In this document: positions 1 to 10,117 of the stretch, one piece after another
Position numbering within the stretch: the first letter of the stretch is position 1
Layout of the letters: each line of letters opens with the position of its first letter
NCBI GenBank assembly: GCA_016874555.1
Contig: VGTW01000003.1
Location: 1-64,000 of the forward strand
Reading direction: 5' to 3'
Length of the DNA: 64,000 nucleotides
Source: Gammaproteobacteria bacterium
GTDB taxonomy: Bacteria > Pseudomonadota > Gammaproteobacteria > Steroidobacterales > Steroidobacteraceae
Translations under genes and position numbers: made by a program
The notes under the pieces: model-generated
Databases searched by the model: none
What the model was told of the DNA's origin: nothing
What the model saw: the letters and a program-made list of their open reading frames with translations, nothing else

Positions 1-169
1 TGTTTTAGGCGGCGGCATGGCGAATGTCGGCGAGCTCTACGAGCGGCTGCCGCCGCTTATTCGTCGCCATGTTTTCTCGGACGTCTGGGATTCGCGGGTC
101 GTACCTGCGAAGTGGGGCGACTCATCTGGCGTGCGCGGGGCAGCGCGACTCTGGCAGCGTACAAAGTAA
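1..169 (+). CDS. ROK-family sugar kinase, C-terminal end (partial)
   Basis: An open frame enters from the left edge (first full codon at base 2) and ends at TAA 167-169, giving about 55 residues. The peptide begins VLGGGMANVGELY and continues with RHVFSD and GDSSGVRGAA. These match the C-terminal ends of ROK kinases (fructokinase, N-acetylglucosamine or N-acetylmannosamine kinase type), where the VLGGG strand and the GDSSGVRGAA helix close the second ATPase lobe. The ATP-binding start and the zinc motif lie outside the window, so the sugar cannot be assigned. The last 48 bases overlap the 3' end of recD on the other strand (convergent). The fragment is too short to show whether the whole gene is intact. 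Confidence 0.7.
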   Translation, partial: VLGGGMANVGELYERLPPLIRRHVFSDVWDSRVVPAKWGDSSGVRGAARLWQRTK

Positions 170-1786
170 TCGATCTGACAGCCCCGAGCTTCGTTCGAAT
201 TTCTGTTTGCAAGCCTCGAGCAGGGTTTGCGGATCACCCCAGATTTCCACATCGTTCCGGGCTCGACTGACTGCGGTATAGAGCAACTCTCGTGTCATAA
301 GCGGATTTGAAGCCTGCGGGAGTATCATGAGAACGCGGTCGAACTCCGAGCCTTGACTGCGGTGTACCGTGAGCGCATATGCCGATTCATGGGGCGGGAG
401 CCTGAGTGCCGACACGGTACGCAGCGCTCCATCAAACGACGGAAAAAATACCTGCATGATCGCACTCTGCGGATCGCGCACCATGATTCCACCATCTCCG
501 TTGTAGAGCTGCAGGTCGTGATCATTACGGGTAAGCACAATCGGTCTGCGCTCCCGGGTATCAAGCAGTGCCTCGATGATTTCATTGATGGCGTCGACTC
601 CGAACGGTCCGCGGCGTAGCGGGCAGAGGATACGACTGCGGCCAAGCCCCGCCAGCATCGCGGCCGGATCGGCCTCTGCCAGGGCTTTACGCAGGCTGCC
701 GAGTGCTGCTGAATCGCGTAATGCATTAGTCAGTCGCGTGCGCTCGGGGAGGGGGCATAGCCGAATGTCGGCGTACTGCCCAGAGTTGAGAAGAACCAGC
801 GCCTGCTCGCCATCGCCCTTGCGAATGGCGTTGCAAAGCAAGCCGATGCCGCTCTCTGCGCCGTAGCGATACTGCTTTTGCAGCGCAATCCGCGCAGCAC
901 CCAGCGTTGGACTCTGGCTTGCTGCATGGGCGATATCAGTGAGGACTGCACCGGCCTCTACCGAGGCCAGTTGATGAGGATCACCCACAAGTACGATTTC
1001 TGCAGCGGGGTTGAGGGCGGCAAACAGCTTCGCCATCAATGGCAGATCGACCATCGAAGCTTCATCGACGATCACGACATCGGCCGGCAACGGATGGTCG
1101 GCATTGTGCTTGAAGAATGCGGAGTCGTTGCGTGAGCCAAGCAGTCGGTGCAGGGTCGAGGCGGAGCGGGGCAGATGTGCACGTTGCTCGGCCGACAACT
1201 CGGCAAGAGTTTCCAGTTTCTCGAGTCTTTGTCGCAGACTCTCTTCCATGCGATGCGCGGCCTTGCCGGTGGGCGCGGCAAGCGCGATGACTGCCTGGGG
1301 ATTGCGCGCGAGGACAGCGAGCAACTCATCGATGATGCGCGTGGTTTTTCCAGTGCCGGGCCCTCCCACGATGACCCGGAAACGCCCCGCCGCAACGCGC
1401 GCGAGTATATTTTTGGCAAGGCTACGCTCGTAGTCGTCGTAGCGATGCAAATACAGTCGACCGCTCGAATCGAGTACGAGCGGTAAAAAAGCCGGCTCAC
1501 CGATCGCCACGACACCACTACGCTCGAGATCGTCTCGCCAGATCTCGAGATTCGGCCATGGCATGAGCTTCGCAATCGACGACTCCGATTCTTTGGGCGG
1601 TTGCGACAAATCGAGACAAACATTTCCCTGACGCAGCATCAGACTGGTGAGGGCTGTCGCGTATCCGATGAGCTGCGAGCCGGCGCGGGCACGAGCGGCG
1701 AGCTGCCTTGCCAAGTGTCGGTCGAGAGTCGAGAAACTCTCGTGTGCCAGAAATGACTCGAGATCAGCGTTCGTCATTGCCGCCAT
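122..1786 (-). CDS. recD: Exodeoxyribonuclease V alpha subunit RecD
   Basis: RecD is the 5'-3' helicase subunit of the cytoplasmic RecBCD double-strand-break repair nuclease. The 554-residue protein carries the P-loop GGPGTGKT at about residues 141-148, a Walker B-like VIVDEASMVD, and the C-terminal superfamily 1 motifs LTVHRSQGSEFD and YTAVSRARND. The length is slightly below the roughly 600 residues of E. coli RecD. The start overlaps the 3' end of recB by 23 bases; an internal ATG at 1777 is equally possible and would shorten the overlap. Gene order recC, recB, recD with overlapping ends implies one transcript and translational coupling. The 3' end runs convergently into the ROK kinase tail. 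Confidence 0.95.
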   Translation of the reverse strand: MAAMTNADLESFLAHESFSTLDRHLARQLAARARAGSQLIGYATALTSLMLRQGNVCLDLSQPPKESESSIAKLMPWPNLEIWRDDLERSGVVAIGEPAFLPLVLDSSGRLYLHRYDDYERSLAKNILARVAAGRFRVIVGGPGTGKTTRIIDELLAVLARNPQAVIALAAPTGKAAHRMEESLRQRLEKLETLAELSAEQRAHLPRSASTLHRLLGSRNDSAFFKHNADHPLPADVVIVDEASMVDLPLMAKLFAALNPAAEIVLVGDPHQLASVEAGAVLTDIAHAASQSPTLGAARIALQKQYRYGAESGIGLLCNAIRKGDGEQALVLLNSGQYADIRLCPLPERTRLTNALRDSAALGSLRKALAEADPAAMLAGLGRSRILCPLRRGPFGVDAINEIIEALLDTRERRPIVLTRNDHDLQLYNGDGGIMVRDPQSAIMQVFFPSFDGALRTVSALRLPPHESAYALTVHRSQGSEFDRVLMILPQASNPLMTRELLYTAVSRARNDVEIWGDPQTLLEACKQKFERSSGLSDRLLCTLPESRCPAHAR

Positions 1787-4700
1787 TTCCGAAAACTACA
1801 TCGCCCAAGTTTTGCAGGAAGTTCTGCGTTGGTCTTGCGAAGTGCACGCCGCGCTCGACAACCGCAGGGTCGAGTCCCCGTACAAAGATGTAGAAGATGC
1901 CCCCGAAATGCTGCTCGTATTGGTAATCGGGCAGACGACTTGTCAAAAAACGCTGCAGCGCGAGTGCATATAGCCAAGACTGCAGATGATAGAAGTTGTC
2001 TGCCATGGCGCGATCGAGACGCTGCGGTGCGTAATCCTTGGTCGAATTGCCCAGCCAGTTGGATTTCCAGTCGGCGAGGTAATACCGCCCCTGATGCCGA
2101 AACACCAGATCCATAAAACCGCGTAAATAGCCATCGAGTGGATCGAACTGCAGACGTTCGATGGTGTTCGGCAGGCTGCTCGCGTTGTCGACTTTGCAGA
2201 CGGTCGCGAGCTCACGGGTCGTAAAAGATCTGACCGGGTAGTAAAACTCTGCCTCGTTGATTCGATCATCTGGTCCGACTTCGGCGAGCCTGACTACACG
2301 ATCTGCCGCTGGGAGCGGATGCTTCAGCAGCATCACAAGTTGTTCGCGGACGGCACCATGCAAGTCATCATCGAGCAAGAGCGGCGCGAAATATTGATCG
2401 ACCAGGGAGTGCAGCGCGGCAGGCTGCCGAAAGTCGACGTACTCGAGCACTGCGTGCAGGGCAATACCGGTGGCAGCGCCACGCGGGAGCCTGAAAATAG
2501 GCGCGACATGCTGCTCTTGATTGTGTTCAAGAGGCGACGACGTCGGAAAATCGTCATGATCTTGCGCTCGTTCCTCGACGGCGCCAGAAACCAGGCGACT
2601 GAAGCTGCCCACCAAGAGTCCCTGTGCAAGGCTACGCTTAGGCTCGCGGACTGAAATCTCGGCGGTCTGCGCGCTGACCTCGGCAGTCGATGAGATCGAG
2701 GTCGACACCGTCATTTCCAAGCGTTGCCGACGGCACTCGCGGACGCCGATCTGTTGCGGATATCGTCTCGCAAGCTCGTGAGCCGTCGCGATGACTTCGC
2801 CACCCAGCACCGCCGCCACAGCAGATTTGGGCGGCAAGCTTTCTTTCGTCTCGGTGACGTAAAGATAACAACGCTGTACCGCGCGCGTCACGGCTGTATA
2901 GAGCAGGCGTAAGTCCTCACCCAATAACTCCGCTGCGGCAAGTGCCTTGTGACGCGAATCTGCTTCGTCACTGAGATCGAGAGTCATGCGAAAAGGTGCA
3001 TGCTCTTCGTGAAACAAAACATCTTTTACATTCTTTGATGAGTTGTGGGATGGGCAAAACACCACCGGATATTCCAAGCCCTTGGCGTTGTGGATGGTAA
3101 CGAGCCTGACGGCGTCGTCGTCTGTGTCGAGGCGCTGGATGTCCTGCTCTGCGCGAGTCCCTGGTTTTGCTTGCTGTGTACGAATCCAGGTCACGACTCC
3201 TGCCGGCGCCAAATGGTCGTGGTGTTCCGCGTCTTGCGCGAGTTCGCCGAGGTGTAACAGGTTCGTCAGCTTGCGCTCGCCGGCCCGCTGTGACACCAGG
3301 CGCCGTCGTAACCCTTCATTGACGATCAAGTCGCGAAACATCGACGCGAAACCACGTCGGTGCCAGCGGTCGCGCAAGCGCGAAAATGTGTCGACCCATC
3401 GCGTCCACTCTGCATCGTTCGACTCGAGGTGCAAGAGGGTGTCAGCGGTCATACCAAAGCAAGACGCCGTCAAGGCGGTACGCAGTACCCGCGGATTACC
3501 GGGTTCGAGAACAGCGTCCAGAATCCGCAGCAACTCGTCTGTCTCGGGAGAGTCGAATACGCTCTGCTGGGTTTGTCGGACTACTGGAATATTCATCGAG
3601 CGCAGCTTTTCTTCGATATTCGCAGCCTCGTGATGCGAGCGCACCAGCACGGCGATATCCGATGCCTGCAGTGCCCGCTCAGCCAGTCGATAGCCGCGCA
3701 GAAGTTCTCGAATTTCGAGTACGACATCACTAGCGATCGATTCGCGGGTCTCGTCGCTTTCGCTCACGGTCACCATGACTAGTGGCGCTGTCGATTTTTC
3801 ATTGCGGCGCGCGAGTGCTTGTTTTGCGGCGCGCTCGCCGTTCCCATAAGCCGTCAAAAAGCGAATCTCCTCGGCGCGGAAACAGTTTTCCTGATGCGCG
3901 AACAGGTGATTCACCGCCTCCACCAACTCCACGCTCGAGCGATAGTTCGTTCTGAGGGTGCGAATCCGTGACGGATTCGACTGGCTCAGCGCTCGATGTA
4001 CCCCGAGATACGTGAATAAATCGGCACCGCGAAATCCGTAGATGGATTGCTTCGGGTCTCCAATCAACATCAATATCTGCGGCGGCTGCGCGAACAGCTT
4101 ACTGAAGATCTCGTATTGCAGCGGATCGGTATCCTGAAACTCGTCGATCAGCGCTGCTCGATACTGACTGCGGACCGCCTTTACCAGTGCATCTGCGTGC
4201 GCGCCACGAAGCGCGTCACGCGTCAGCGTCGGCATGTCATCGAAACTCATAACAGCACGAGCAGCTTTGAGTTTCGGCAGTGCGGATACAGCAAAACTCA
4301 GGAACTCATGCCGCAGTGCGGCGGTCCACGCGTGTCTAGCCTCGGTAAACCGACCGCAGAGATCGAAGAACGCGTCATCCGGGAAGCGCAGGCCTTTTTT
4401 GGTCTGGGCGATCAGACGTTTTGACTCTATGGCCTCCGAGCGCATTGCATCGATCGCTTGGATAGCGTCGGGGCTGATGACCGATGACTCACTCCACGCC
4501 GAAAGCGCCTGGCTGAACTTTCGTAGGCGGTCTTTGCCGAACCCTTTGCTCTTGTCCTTGCTGATCCCCGGATGATCAAATAGTTGCAGCAGTCGATCGC
4601 CTTCGCGCCGCCATCGGTTACGCAGATCTTCACCCACCGCCACCAGTATTTTCATCGCCTCTGCCGGGCTCAGCGTTTTGCTCGGCAGAATCTGCAGATC

Positions 4701-5288
4701 GGGATGCCGCGAAAGCTTTAGTAACAGTGATGCCCCGTCATCCGGCGTCAGCTCGGCGTACTGTGCGAGTGCCGCCACGAATGGATTTGTAAGATCTTGC
4801 TGCTGCTGCCAAAAATCATGCGCGACCTCGTACACCAGTTCGGTGGTATCGCGAATGACTTCGGCTTGGAAAGGCGCGTTACCCTCGAAAGCGTTATCAC
4901 GCAGCAGTTTTTTACAGAATCCGTGGATCGTGGAGATCGTAGCCTCATCGAATGAGGCCAAGGCGAGGGCGATGCGCCTTCGGGCTACATCGGTTGAAAC
5001 TCCCGCCAACTCGATGGCGCGGATCACGGGGTCTTTATGGGTCCTCGTCGCCAGTTCCTCATCCACTTGCATGAGTCGCGCACGGATGCGCTCACGCAGC
5101 TCCAGTGTTGCGGCTTCGGTGAAGGTCACGACCAAAATATTGCGCAGCACCAACTCCTCTATGGCGATGAGTCGGACGACGATTCCCGAGATGGTGTAGG
5201 TTTTGCCTGTGCCCGCACTCGCCTCAAGTAAAGTCACGCCTGATTGCAGCGCTGTTGTTCCGAGGTGGAATTCTTCGGATCCGCTCAC
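1764..5288 (-). CDS. recB: Exodeoxyribonuclease V beta subunit RecB
   Basis: RecB is the 3'-5' helicase and the only nuclease subunit of RecBCD. The 1174 residues are close to the family's usual length. The Walker A segment EASAGTGKT lies near residues 22-30, UvrD-type motifs such as GDPKQSIYGFRGAD, LRTNYRS and VTIHNAKGLEYPVVF follow, and the C-terminal nuclease motif GFMDLVF...LADWKSNWLG has its catalytic Asp and Lys near residues 1073 and 1075. The nuclease therefore looks active. The start overlaps the recC stop by four bases (ATGA type), and the end overlaps recD. No truncation or frameshift is visible. Confidence 0.96.
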   Translation of the reverse strand: MSGSEEFHLGTTALQSGVTLLEASAGTGKTYTISGIVVRLIAIEELVLRNILVVTFTEAATLELRERIRARLMQVDEELATRTHKDPVIRAIELAGVSTDVARRRIALALASFDEATISTIHGFCKKLLRDNAFEGNAPFQAEVIRDTTELVYEVAHDFWQQQQDLTNPFVAALAQYAELTPDDGASLLLKLSRHPDLQILPSKTLSPAEAMKILVAVGEDLRNRWRREGDRLLQLFDHPGISKDKSKGFGKDRLRKFSQALSAWSESSVISPDAIQAIDAMRSEAIESKRLIAQTKKGLRFPDDAFFDLCGRFTEARHAWTAALRHEFLSFAVSALPKLKAARAVMSFDDMPTLTRDALRGAHADALVKAVRSQYRAALIDEFQDTDPLQYEIFSKLFAQPPQILMLIGDPKQSIYGFRGADLFTYLGVHRALSQSNPSRIRTLRTNYRSSVELVEAVNHLFAHQENCFRAEEIRFLTAYGNGERAAKQALARRNEKSTAPLVMVTVSESDETRESIASDVVLEIRELLRGYRLAERALQASDIAVLVRSHHEAANIEEKLRSMNIPVVRQTQQSVFDSPETDELLRILDAVLEPGNPRVLRTALTASCFGMTADTLLHLESNDAEWTRWVDTFSRLRDRWHRRGFASMFRDLIVNEGLRRRLVSQRAGERKLTNLLHLGELAQDAEHHDHLAPAGVVTWIRTQQAKPGTRAEQDIQRLDTDDDAVRLVTIHNAKGLEYPVVFCPSHNSSKNVKDVLFHEEHAPFRMTLDLSDEADSRHKALAAAELLGEDLRLLYTAVTRAVQRCYLYVTETKESLPPKSAVAAVLGGEVIATAHELARRYPQQIGVRECRRQRLEMTVSTSISSTAEVSAQTAEISVREPKRSLAQGLLVGSFSRLVSGAVEERAQDHDDFPTSSPLEHNQEQHVAPIFRLPRGAATGIALHAVLEYVDFRQPAALHSLVDQYFAPLLLDDDLHGAVREQLVMLLKHPLPAADRVVRLAEVGPDDRINEAEFYYPVRSFTTRELATVCKVDNASSLPNTIERLQFDPLDGYLRGFMDLVFRHQGRYYLADWKSNWLGNSTKDYAPQRLDRAMADNFYHLQSWLYALALQRFLTSRLPDYQYEQHFGGIFYIFVRGLDPAVVERGVHFARPTQNFLQNLGDVVFGNGGNDER

Positions 5289-8200
5289 GGTAGCTTTCCG
5301 TCAAGGTGTTCGGTCAGCGGCCTGAAGATATCGAGCGCGAGTTTCGCGAACTCGGTATCGAGTGGTGAAAATCCGGAAAAGACGAGTGCGTTCCAAGGAT
5401 CATCCGCCTCGCCGGCGACACCCGCGTATGCGTTGCCTGACCATGCGCGCGCCGCAGCACGCAACGCGGTTTGAGTGTCGCCCCCGTTCTGCCCCAGGAT
5501 CGAGCGTGCGTATGCGGAAGAACTCTCAGGGAAAAACGGCAGCGGTACCGTCAGACCACGCCAGTAGGTGGCGAGGAGCTCTTTAATCAAAGTTTGCGTT
5601 TGAGTTACCGATTTGGGGGGACGGAATTTACGGATTTCGCTGTTCCGATCGATGAGTACCGTTTCGGTGCCGGGTGCGATCAGGTTGACCAGCAAGTGCT
5701 CAATCCAGGCGGCGATAACATCTTTTGCCTTGAGATTCGCGCAGCGAAATCGACAGAGTCGACCCGCATAGAGACTATCTATTTCACCGGCTATGGTCCA
5801 CGGATCGTTCTGCCAACGGAGTTGCAGTAGTGTACGAGCGGCGCCGTTGAGCTCAGAGCGGACGGTCTCGAGAAATACTGCGACCGCTCTTTCGATTTGA
5901 TGTTCGGCAAGAACACCGAATGCACCTACAGGCAGGCGACCTCGTGCGCGCGCTATCTGATAGGTGGGCAAGTCGTTCGCCTTCAGCAGTGCATCGAGTC
6001 TGGCTTGCTGCAGGTTGTAAGTCTCGAGGCTGTCGAGTTCCAGAGGCTCATGGGATCTCAGCGGATTCGCTTCGCGCCGGATACGTACGCCGAGTCGCCA
6101 TTCGCAGATTCTCCGCGCGGGATGCACAAAAAACTCGACCAGCTTCGATGGTGAAAGTCGACGCCAATCCTCCTCGGGGTCGGGTAAAGCTTCTTCGAAG
6201 AGTTTGTGTGCACGAGTGTCGCCGATGATGAGCACTCGCGCAGCCTGAGCATTATCTTTCGAAAAACTTTGCTCCGGTCCTTCTTCGAAGTAATAACGAC
6301 TGAATGCTTGCAGTCGATGTCGTATCACCCGATGTCCGTGTCGATGAGGGTCTGCAGCAAAACCTCGATCGAGATAGTCGAGCAGCTCGGTGACCACTCC
6401 CGACGCTGGGGCCTGCGTGGCGTCACGCTGCGACTGGCCGACGTAGCTGATGCAAAGATGCTCGCGCGTACTGAGCAGTGCTTCCAGGAAAAGATAGCGA
6501 TCATCGTCACGCAATGATCGATCACCCTTGCGCGGCTCGGTGGCCAGCAAATCAAAACTCGGTCGACTATCTTGCCGCGGAAAGTCGCTCTCGTTCATGC
6601 CAAGCAGGCAGACGACGCGGGCTGGAATCGCCCGCATGGGCTTCAGCGAGCAAAACGTGACGCGGCCATCGAGGAAGCCGCCGGCGACGGCGGTCTCATG
6701 CAGCCGATGGTCAAGACTCTCGATGATGACCTCGGCGGGAACCCGTTCATCGCGCTGCCAAGGATCACTGTCGGCCAGCGCGCTCAGCACGTCACGAAGG
6801 ACATGCAGATCGACAGCAAAGTTTGTTTCGGTACCGAAAAGCCGCTGGATGGAGTGTAGCAAGGCGCGTCCCCATTGCGGCCGAGTTTTCGGCAGTCGCA
6901 TCGCTTCGGCAATCTCGCGCAGACAGTCGAGCGCGATCAGCAAACGATCGAGGGTGTCGAGGTGGTCGCCCTCCATCTCGGTGTAGGGCAACAGTTCTGC
7001 GTATAGGCGCCGCCCTTCGCCATTCATGGCGTAACCGAGGATCCAAGTTGCTGTGCCGTGTGCCCAGGAAAATTCTGCGCTGCCTGCGAGGCCCAATCTT
7101 GCCCGGTGCGCGGCATCGAGGCCGCGGATGATGCCGCTGTCGTCAACCCAGCGTCGAATGCGCTCGAGATCAAGCGCTGTCAGTTCAAATCGGGTGCGGA
7201 CCAGCTCGCTCTCAAGTACATCGAGAACGCGCGAATTCGCAAAATTCGAGATACCGAGTTCGATAACGCGCAGAAAAACATCTATGACCTTGCTGCGAGT
7301 ACGCGATGACTGATCTGCCAGCGAGTAGGGGATGCGTGCCAAGTCACTTTCCGGTGTGTCAAAGACTGCACGGATGTAGGGCGCATGGGATTCGATATCG
7401 GGTGCCATCACCAGCACGTCACGTGGCTGCAGCGATGGATCATCCTGGAAGAGTCGCAGCAAATGATCGTGCAGTACTTCAATTTCGCGCAAGGCGCTAT
7501 GGCAGGAGTGCACTTCGATCGAGCGGTCGTTTTCATCGATCGCTTCTCTGGTGTCATCCTGAGTTCGATCATGCAGCTCGAGTAAATCGTTCTGTAGCCG
7601 ATCGAGAACACTTGTTGTGCAGGCGGGCACGAAAGTTTCGCTGGCCTGTTGGATTTCGCAGGCAAGCAATTGGTCGAGCAGGTCGCGGCCGAGCTTGCCG
7701 AAGGAGTTCGCCAGCGGATTTCCCTCGCGGGGAGCACTCGCGGCCGCACTCTTCAGTCGTTGTTTTTCGGTGACGAGGTCGCTCCAGTAATGATGGGTAG
7801 GCGACAGCACGTAAAAATCAAGGCGAGTTTTCAGCGCTGCTTTGTGCAACACGTCGAGAAAAGCGGGTGGCAAGGTACTCAGGCCAAAAATACTGAGTTG
7901 GCGAGGAAGTGCGACGTTCTCGAGCTCGGTATCGGTGAGCTCGATCACGGCGGCATGCAGATCGACGAAAGATTCGTCGTTTCCGAGGTCTTTGCGCAAC
8001 GTTCGCCACAAGTGTCCTTGCCAGCCGCCTGCGGCAGCATCGTCATTCCAGCCGCGCAGTATCTGTGGCCGATAAACTTGATACTGATCGAACAGGCTGG
8101 CGACCCGACGCGCGAGCTCGAATCGGCGCTGCGCTGTCCCACCCTGCAAGTAAGCAGCGACCAGCTCAAAATTTTCGCTGCTCATGAATTCGGGCAGACG

Positions 8201-8512
8201 GTCGTACAGCCACCAGGTCATAGCGTCGCGCCCATAGCGGACCGAGCAACGTCGCTGGCCACCGAGCATCGCTGCAGCGAGCTCATCAACCATGCCACGC
8301 AGAAAAGGGAACTTGAGCCCCATCGCGAGACCGCTGCGGCTGGCGATTTGCATCGAGAGCCACCGAGCGGTGTCGGCACTCGAGACCACCACGGCCTGTG
8401 GTGTCATCGGGTCGACGGGTGTTGCCCCTAGGCCGAGGGTAAGCTGCTCCGCCAGACTCTCGAGCCGGTTCGAGAGGTGGAGGAAGAGATGGGAATTGCG
8501 TGCCGTAGCCAT
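5285..8512 (-). CDS. recC: Exodeoxyribonuclease V gamma subunit RecC
   Basis: RecC is the scaffold subunit that splits DNA strands and scans for Chi; it has a helicase-like fold without ATPase motifs. The 1075-residue product fits the family length. Family features include the N-terminal HLFLHLSNRLESLAEQL, the segment VVVSSADTARWLSMQIA, and the central VVCLLGMNESDFPRQD followed by GDRSLRDDDRYLFLEALLS. No Walker A motif is seen, as expected. It is the first gene of the recC-recB-recD unit. The divergent neighbour is a TlpA-like gene, so about 75 bases between 8512 and 8587 must hold both promoters. I did not find a clear LexA box there. Confidence 0.95.
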   Translation of the reverse strand: MATARNSHLFLHLSNRLESLAEQLTLGLGATPVDPMTPQAVVVSSADTARWLSMQIASRSGLAMGLKFPFLRGMVDELAAAMLGGQRRCSVRYGRDAMTWWLYDRLPEFMSSENFELVAAYLQGGTAQRRFELARRVASLFDQYQVYRPQILRGWNDDAAAGGWQGHLWRTLRKDLGNDESFVDLHAAVIELTDTELENVALPRQLSIFGLSTLPPAFLDVLHKAALKTRLDFYVLSPTHHYWSDLVTEKQRLKSAAASAPREGNPLANSFGKLGRDLLDQLLACEIQQASETFVPACTTSVLDRLQNDLLELHDRTQDDTREAIDENDRSIEVHSCHSALREIEVLHDHLLRLFQDDPSLQPRDVLVMAPDIESHAPYIRAVFDTPESDLARIPYSLADQSSRTRSKVIDVFLRVIELGISNFANSRVLDVLESELVRTRFELTALDLERIRRWVDDSGIIRGLDAAHRARLGLAGSAEFSWAHGTATWILGYAMNGEGRRLYAELLPYTEMEGDHLDTLDRLLIALDCLREIAEAMRLPKTRPQWGRALLHSIQRLFGTETNFAVDLHVLRDVLSALADSDPWQRDERVPAEVIIESLDHRLHETAVAGGFLDGRVTFCSLKPMRAIPARVVCLLGMNESDFPRQDSRPSFDLLATEPRKGDRSLRDDDRYLFLEALLSTREHLCISYVGQSQRDATQAPASGVVTELLDYLDRGFAADPHRHGHRVIRHRLQAFSRYYFEEGPEQSFSKDNAQAARVLIIGDTRAHKLFEEALPDPEEDWRRLSPSKLVEFFVHPARRICEWRLGVRIRREANPLRSHEPLELDSLETYNLQQARLDALLKANDLPTYQIARARGRLPVGAFGVLAEHQIERAVAVFLETVRSELNGAARTLLQLRWQNDPWTIAGEIDSLYAGRLCRFRCANLKAKDVIAAWIEHLLVNLIAPGTETVLIDRNSEIRKFRPPKSVTQTQTLIKELLATYWRGLTVPLPFFPESSSAYARSILGQNGGDTQTALRAAARAWSGNAYAGVAGEADDPWNALVFSGFSPLDTEFAKLALDIFRPLTEHLDGKLP

Positions 8513-8586
8513 GAGGTAGCGGATAGTATCCCGCAGGTCAGGCTCAATGTTTGAGCTCGTCGAGAAGCTGCTCCACGAGGAAACTC

Positions 8587-9096
8587 ATGACCCGCTTGCC
8601 CGCAAGATTTTCTGCGGTTGCCGTTGGCCTGTTATGGGCGCTGTCGACGTCCGCGAGCGCAGCGCCCGATGCGCCGGCCGCACAACCCCTATCGGCCAGC
8701 GAATTTCGCGCGGTTTTACAAAAGCAGCAAGGCAAGGTCCTGGTGGTGAACTTCTGGGCGACGTGGTGTGTGCCGTGTTTGCGTGAAGTCCCTGATCTGC
8801 TGAAGCTCGAGTCCGAATTTGGCTCGAGGGGCGTCAAGCTGATCGGGGTGGCGGTTGACGACCCTGCTCCTCAAGCCGCACAGGTCGAGCAATTCCGTCG
8901 CAAATATTTTCCAACCTTTCTGACTTACGCTCGGGTTGGCCCCGAGATGGATGAGTTGGCGAGCGTGATCGATCCGACGTGGAACGAGGTCGTGCCGACG
9001 ACCTACATCATCGATCGGCGTGGCAAGGCTGTTGCACGCATTCAGGGTAAGAAAAGTCTGGATGAGTTCCGCGCCACGTTGGAGAAGGCGCTCTAA
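8587..9096 (+). CDS. TlpA-like periplasmic thiol:disulfide protein
   Basis: A 169-residue thioredoxin-fold protein of the TlpA/ResA type. An N-terminal hydrophobic signal (residues 1-25, ending near SASAAPDA) suggests export to the periplasm. The redox motif is WATWCVPC (Cys61, Cys64), followed by ProREVPDLLKLE-like helix residues and a cis-Pro region VVPTTYIID. I chose ATG 8587 because it has a GAGG ribosome-binding stretch six bases upstream and gives a clean signal peptide; an in-frame ATG at 8551 would add a non-signal leader. Such proteins reduce cytochrome c apoprotein thiols or act as general thiol reductants. No cytochrome biogenesis genes lie next to it, so the partner is unknown. 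Confidence 0.85.
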   Translation: MTRLPARFSAVAVGLLWALSTSASAAPDAPAAQPLSASEFRAVLQKQQGKVLVVNFWATWCVPCLREVPDLLKLESEFGSRGVKLIGVAVDDPAPQAAQVEQFRRKYFPTFLTYARVGPEMDELASVIDPTWNEVVPTTYIIDRRGKAVARIQGKKSLDEFRATLEKAL

Positions 9097-9114
9097 GTTT
9101 GCACGACTTGTTCG

Positions 9115-10117
9115 TCAAAGAAAATCGATAGTCGTCGTCAACTCTTTGAGTATCCGCGCGCTCTTGACCGTGAATTTCATTGCGGGTGTGCCACCGGGCG
9201 GGACGGTTGCTGTCGGATCGTATTCGCTGCGTGTCGGGTCAGCGTCTACATCGGCCTGACAAGTGGCTGCGACGGTGTAGTCTCCGGCAGCCGGAAACTG
9301 GAACGAGTGGTTGACCGGTGCCCCCGGGGCTGCGGGCGTCAATGGCTGATAGATCAGCGGATCGACGCCATGGGTAGCTACGCCGTCCATATCATCTGGC
9401 GTCACGCTGCTGCCCTCATGGACGTACACGCCCCGGCTTGCAGTTCGCGACGGTCGTCTGTTGCGCGAGCGCGAGTGCGGCAATATCCACGGTCCCCTTG
9501 AGCGCCCCGACTTCGAGCAGGTCGACCAGGCGCAGGCTGGGTTTGAGAATCCAGTTAGGACTCTGCCCTGGCGGGGCCACGACAGATTTACGCAGGTCAA
9601 AGTCGATCATCAGTCGAGTGGTTGCGCGTTGCGCTACCACGAAAGGTTTGGACAGTTTCAGCCCTGTTTCCGCGCCACTGGGAATATAAAGGGGGAACTG
9701 GCGGCCATCCCGCAACTTGATGTACGAGCCACTCTGTAAATTTTCTTCGGCAGTGATTCGTAATCGCAACCATTGATAGTTGCCGGGCAGTACGGCTTGG
9801 TTATCGAGCAGATTGAAGCTGGCAACGTCCCGATAGCGCAGCAGGTCGATGCGCTTCGGGGTATCGAAGTTGATGGTGATAGTGCTCTCAGGACTGCGCT
9901 GCAGCTCAACTCCAGTCACCACCACGACGATCTCTGCCGCGTCGTCGCCCGGGGCGTCGGTGATCCCGAGGGTGACGAATCCACTGTCCGGGGCTATCGA
10001 TGTCGAATTGGCACCGTTGCTACTGCCGTCGCTGCAGCCGGCGCTCGCCAGCAGCAGAACCATGCACAAGGCACTGAACAGGATTGCGGGTGACCATCGC
10101 GATGACATATTTAGCAT
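9115..10117 (-). pseudogene. DUF4382-type lipoprotein, split by a one-base frameshift
   Basis: The 5' part (10117 down to 9416) encodes an exported lipoprotein: a hydrophobic signal, a lipobox ending SAGC near residue 28, then a DUF4382-like domain opening GFVTLGITDAPGDDAAEIVVVVTGVELQ. It stops early after ANCKPGRVRP. The neighbouring frame continues the same protein with GVYVHEG, SVTPDDMDGV, FQFPAAGDYTVAATC and ends at 9115. The frames meet in a run of four G (minus strand) near 9433-9436; removing one G restores CKPGVYVHEG. Intact length would be about 333 residues. This is either a real single-base lesion or a homopolymer sequencing error; the rest of the coding sequence is clean, which favours a recent change or an error. 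Function of DUF4382 is not established. Confidence 0.75.
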
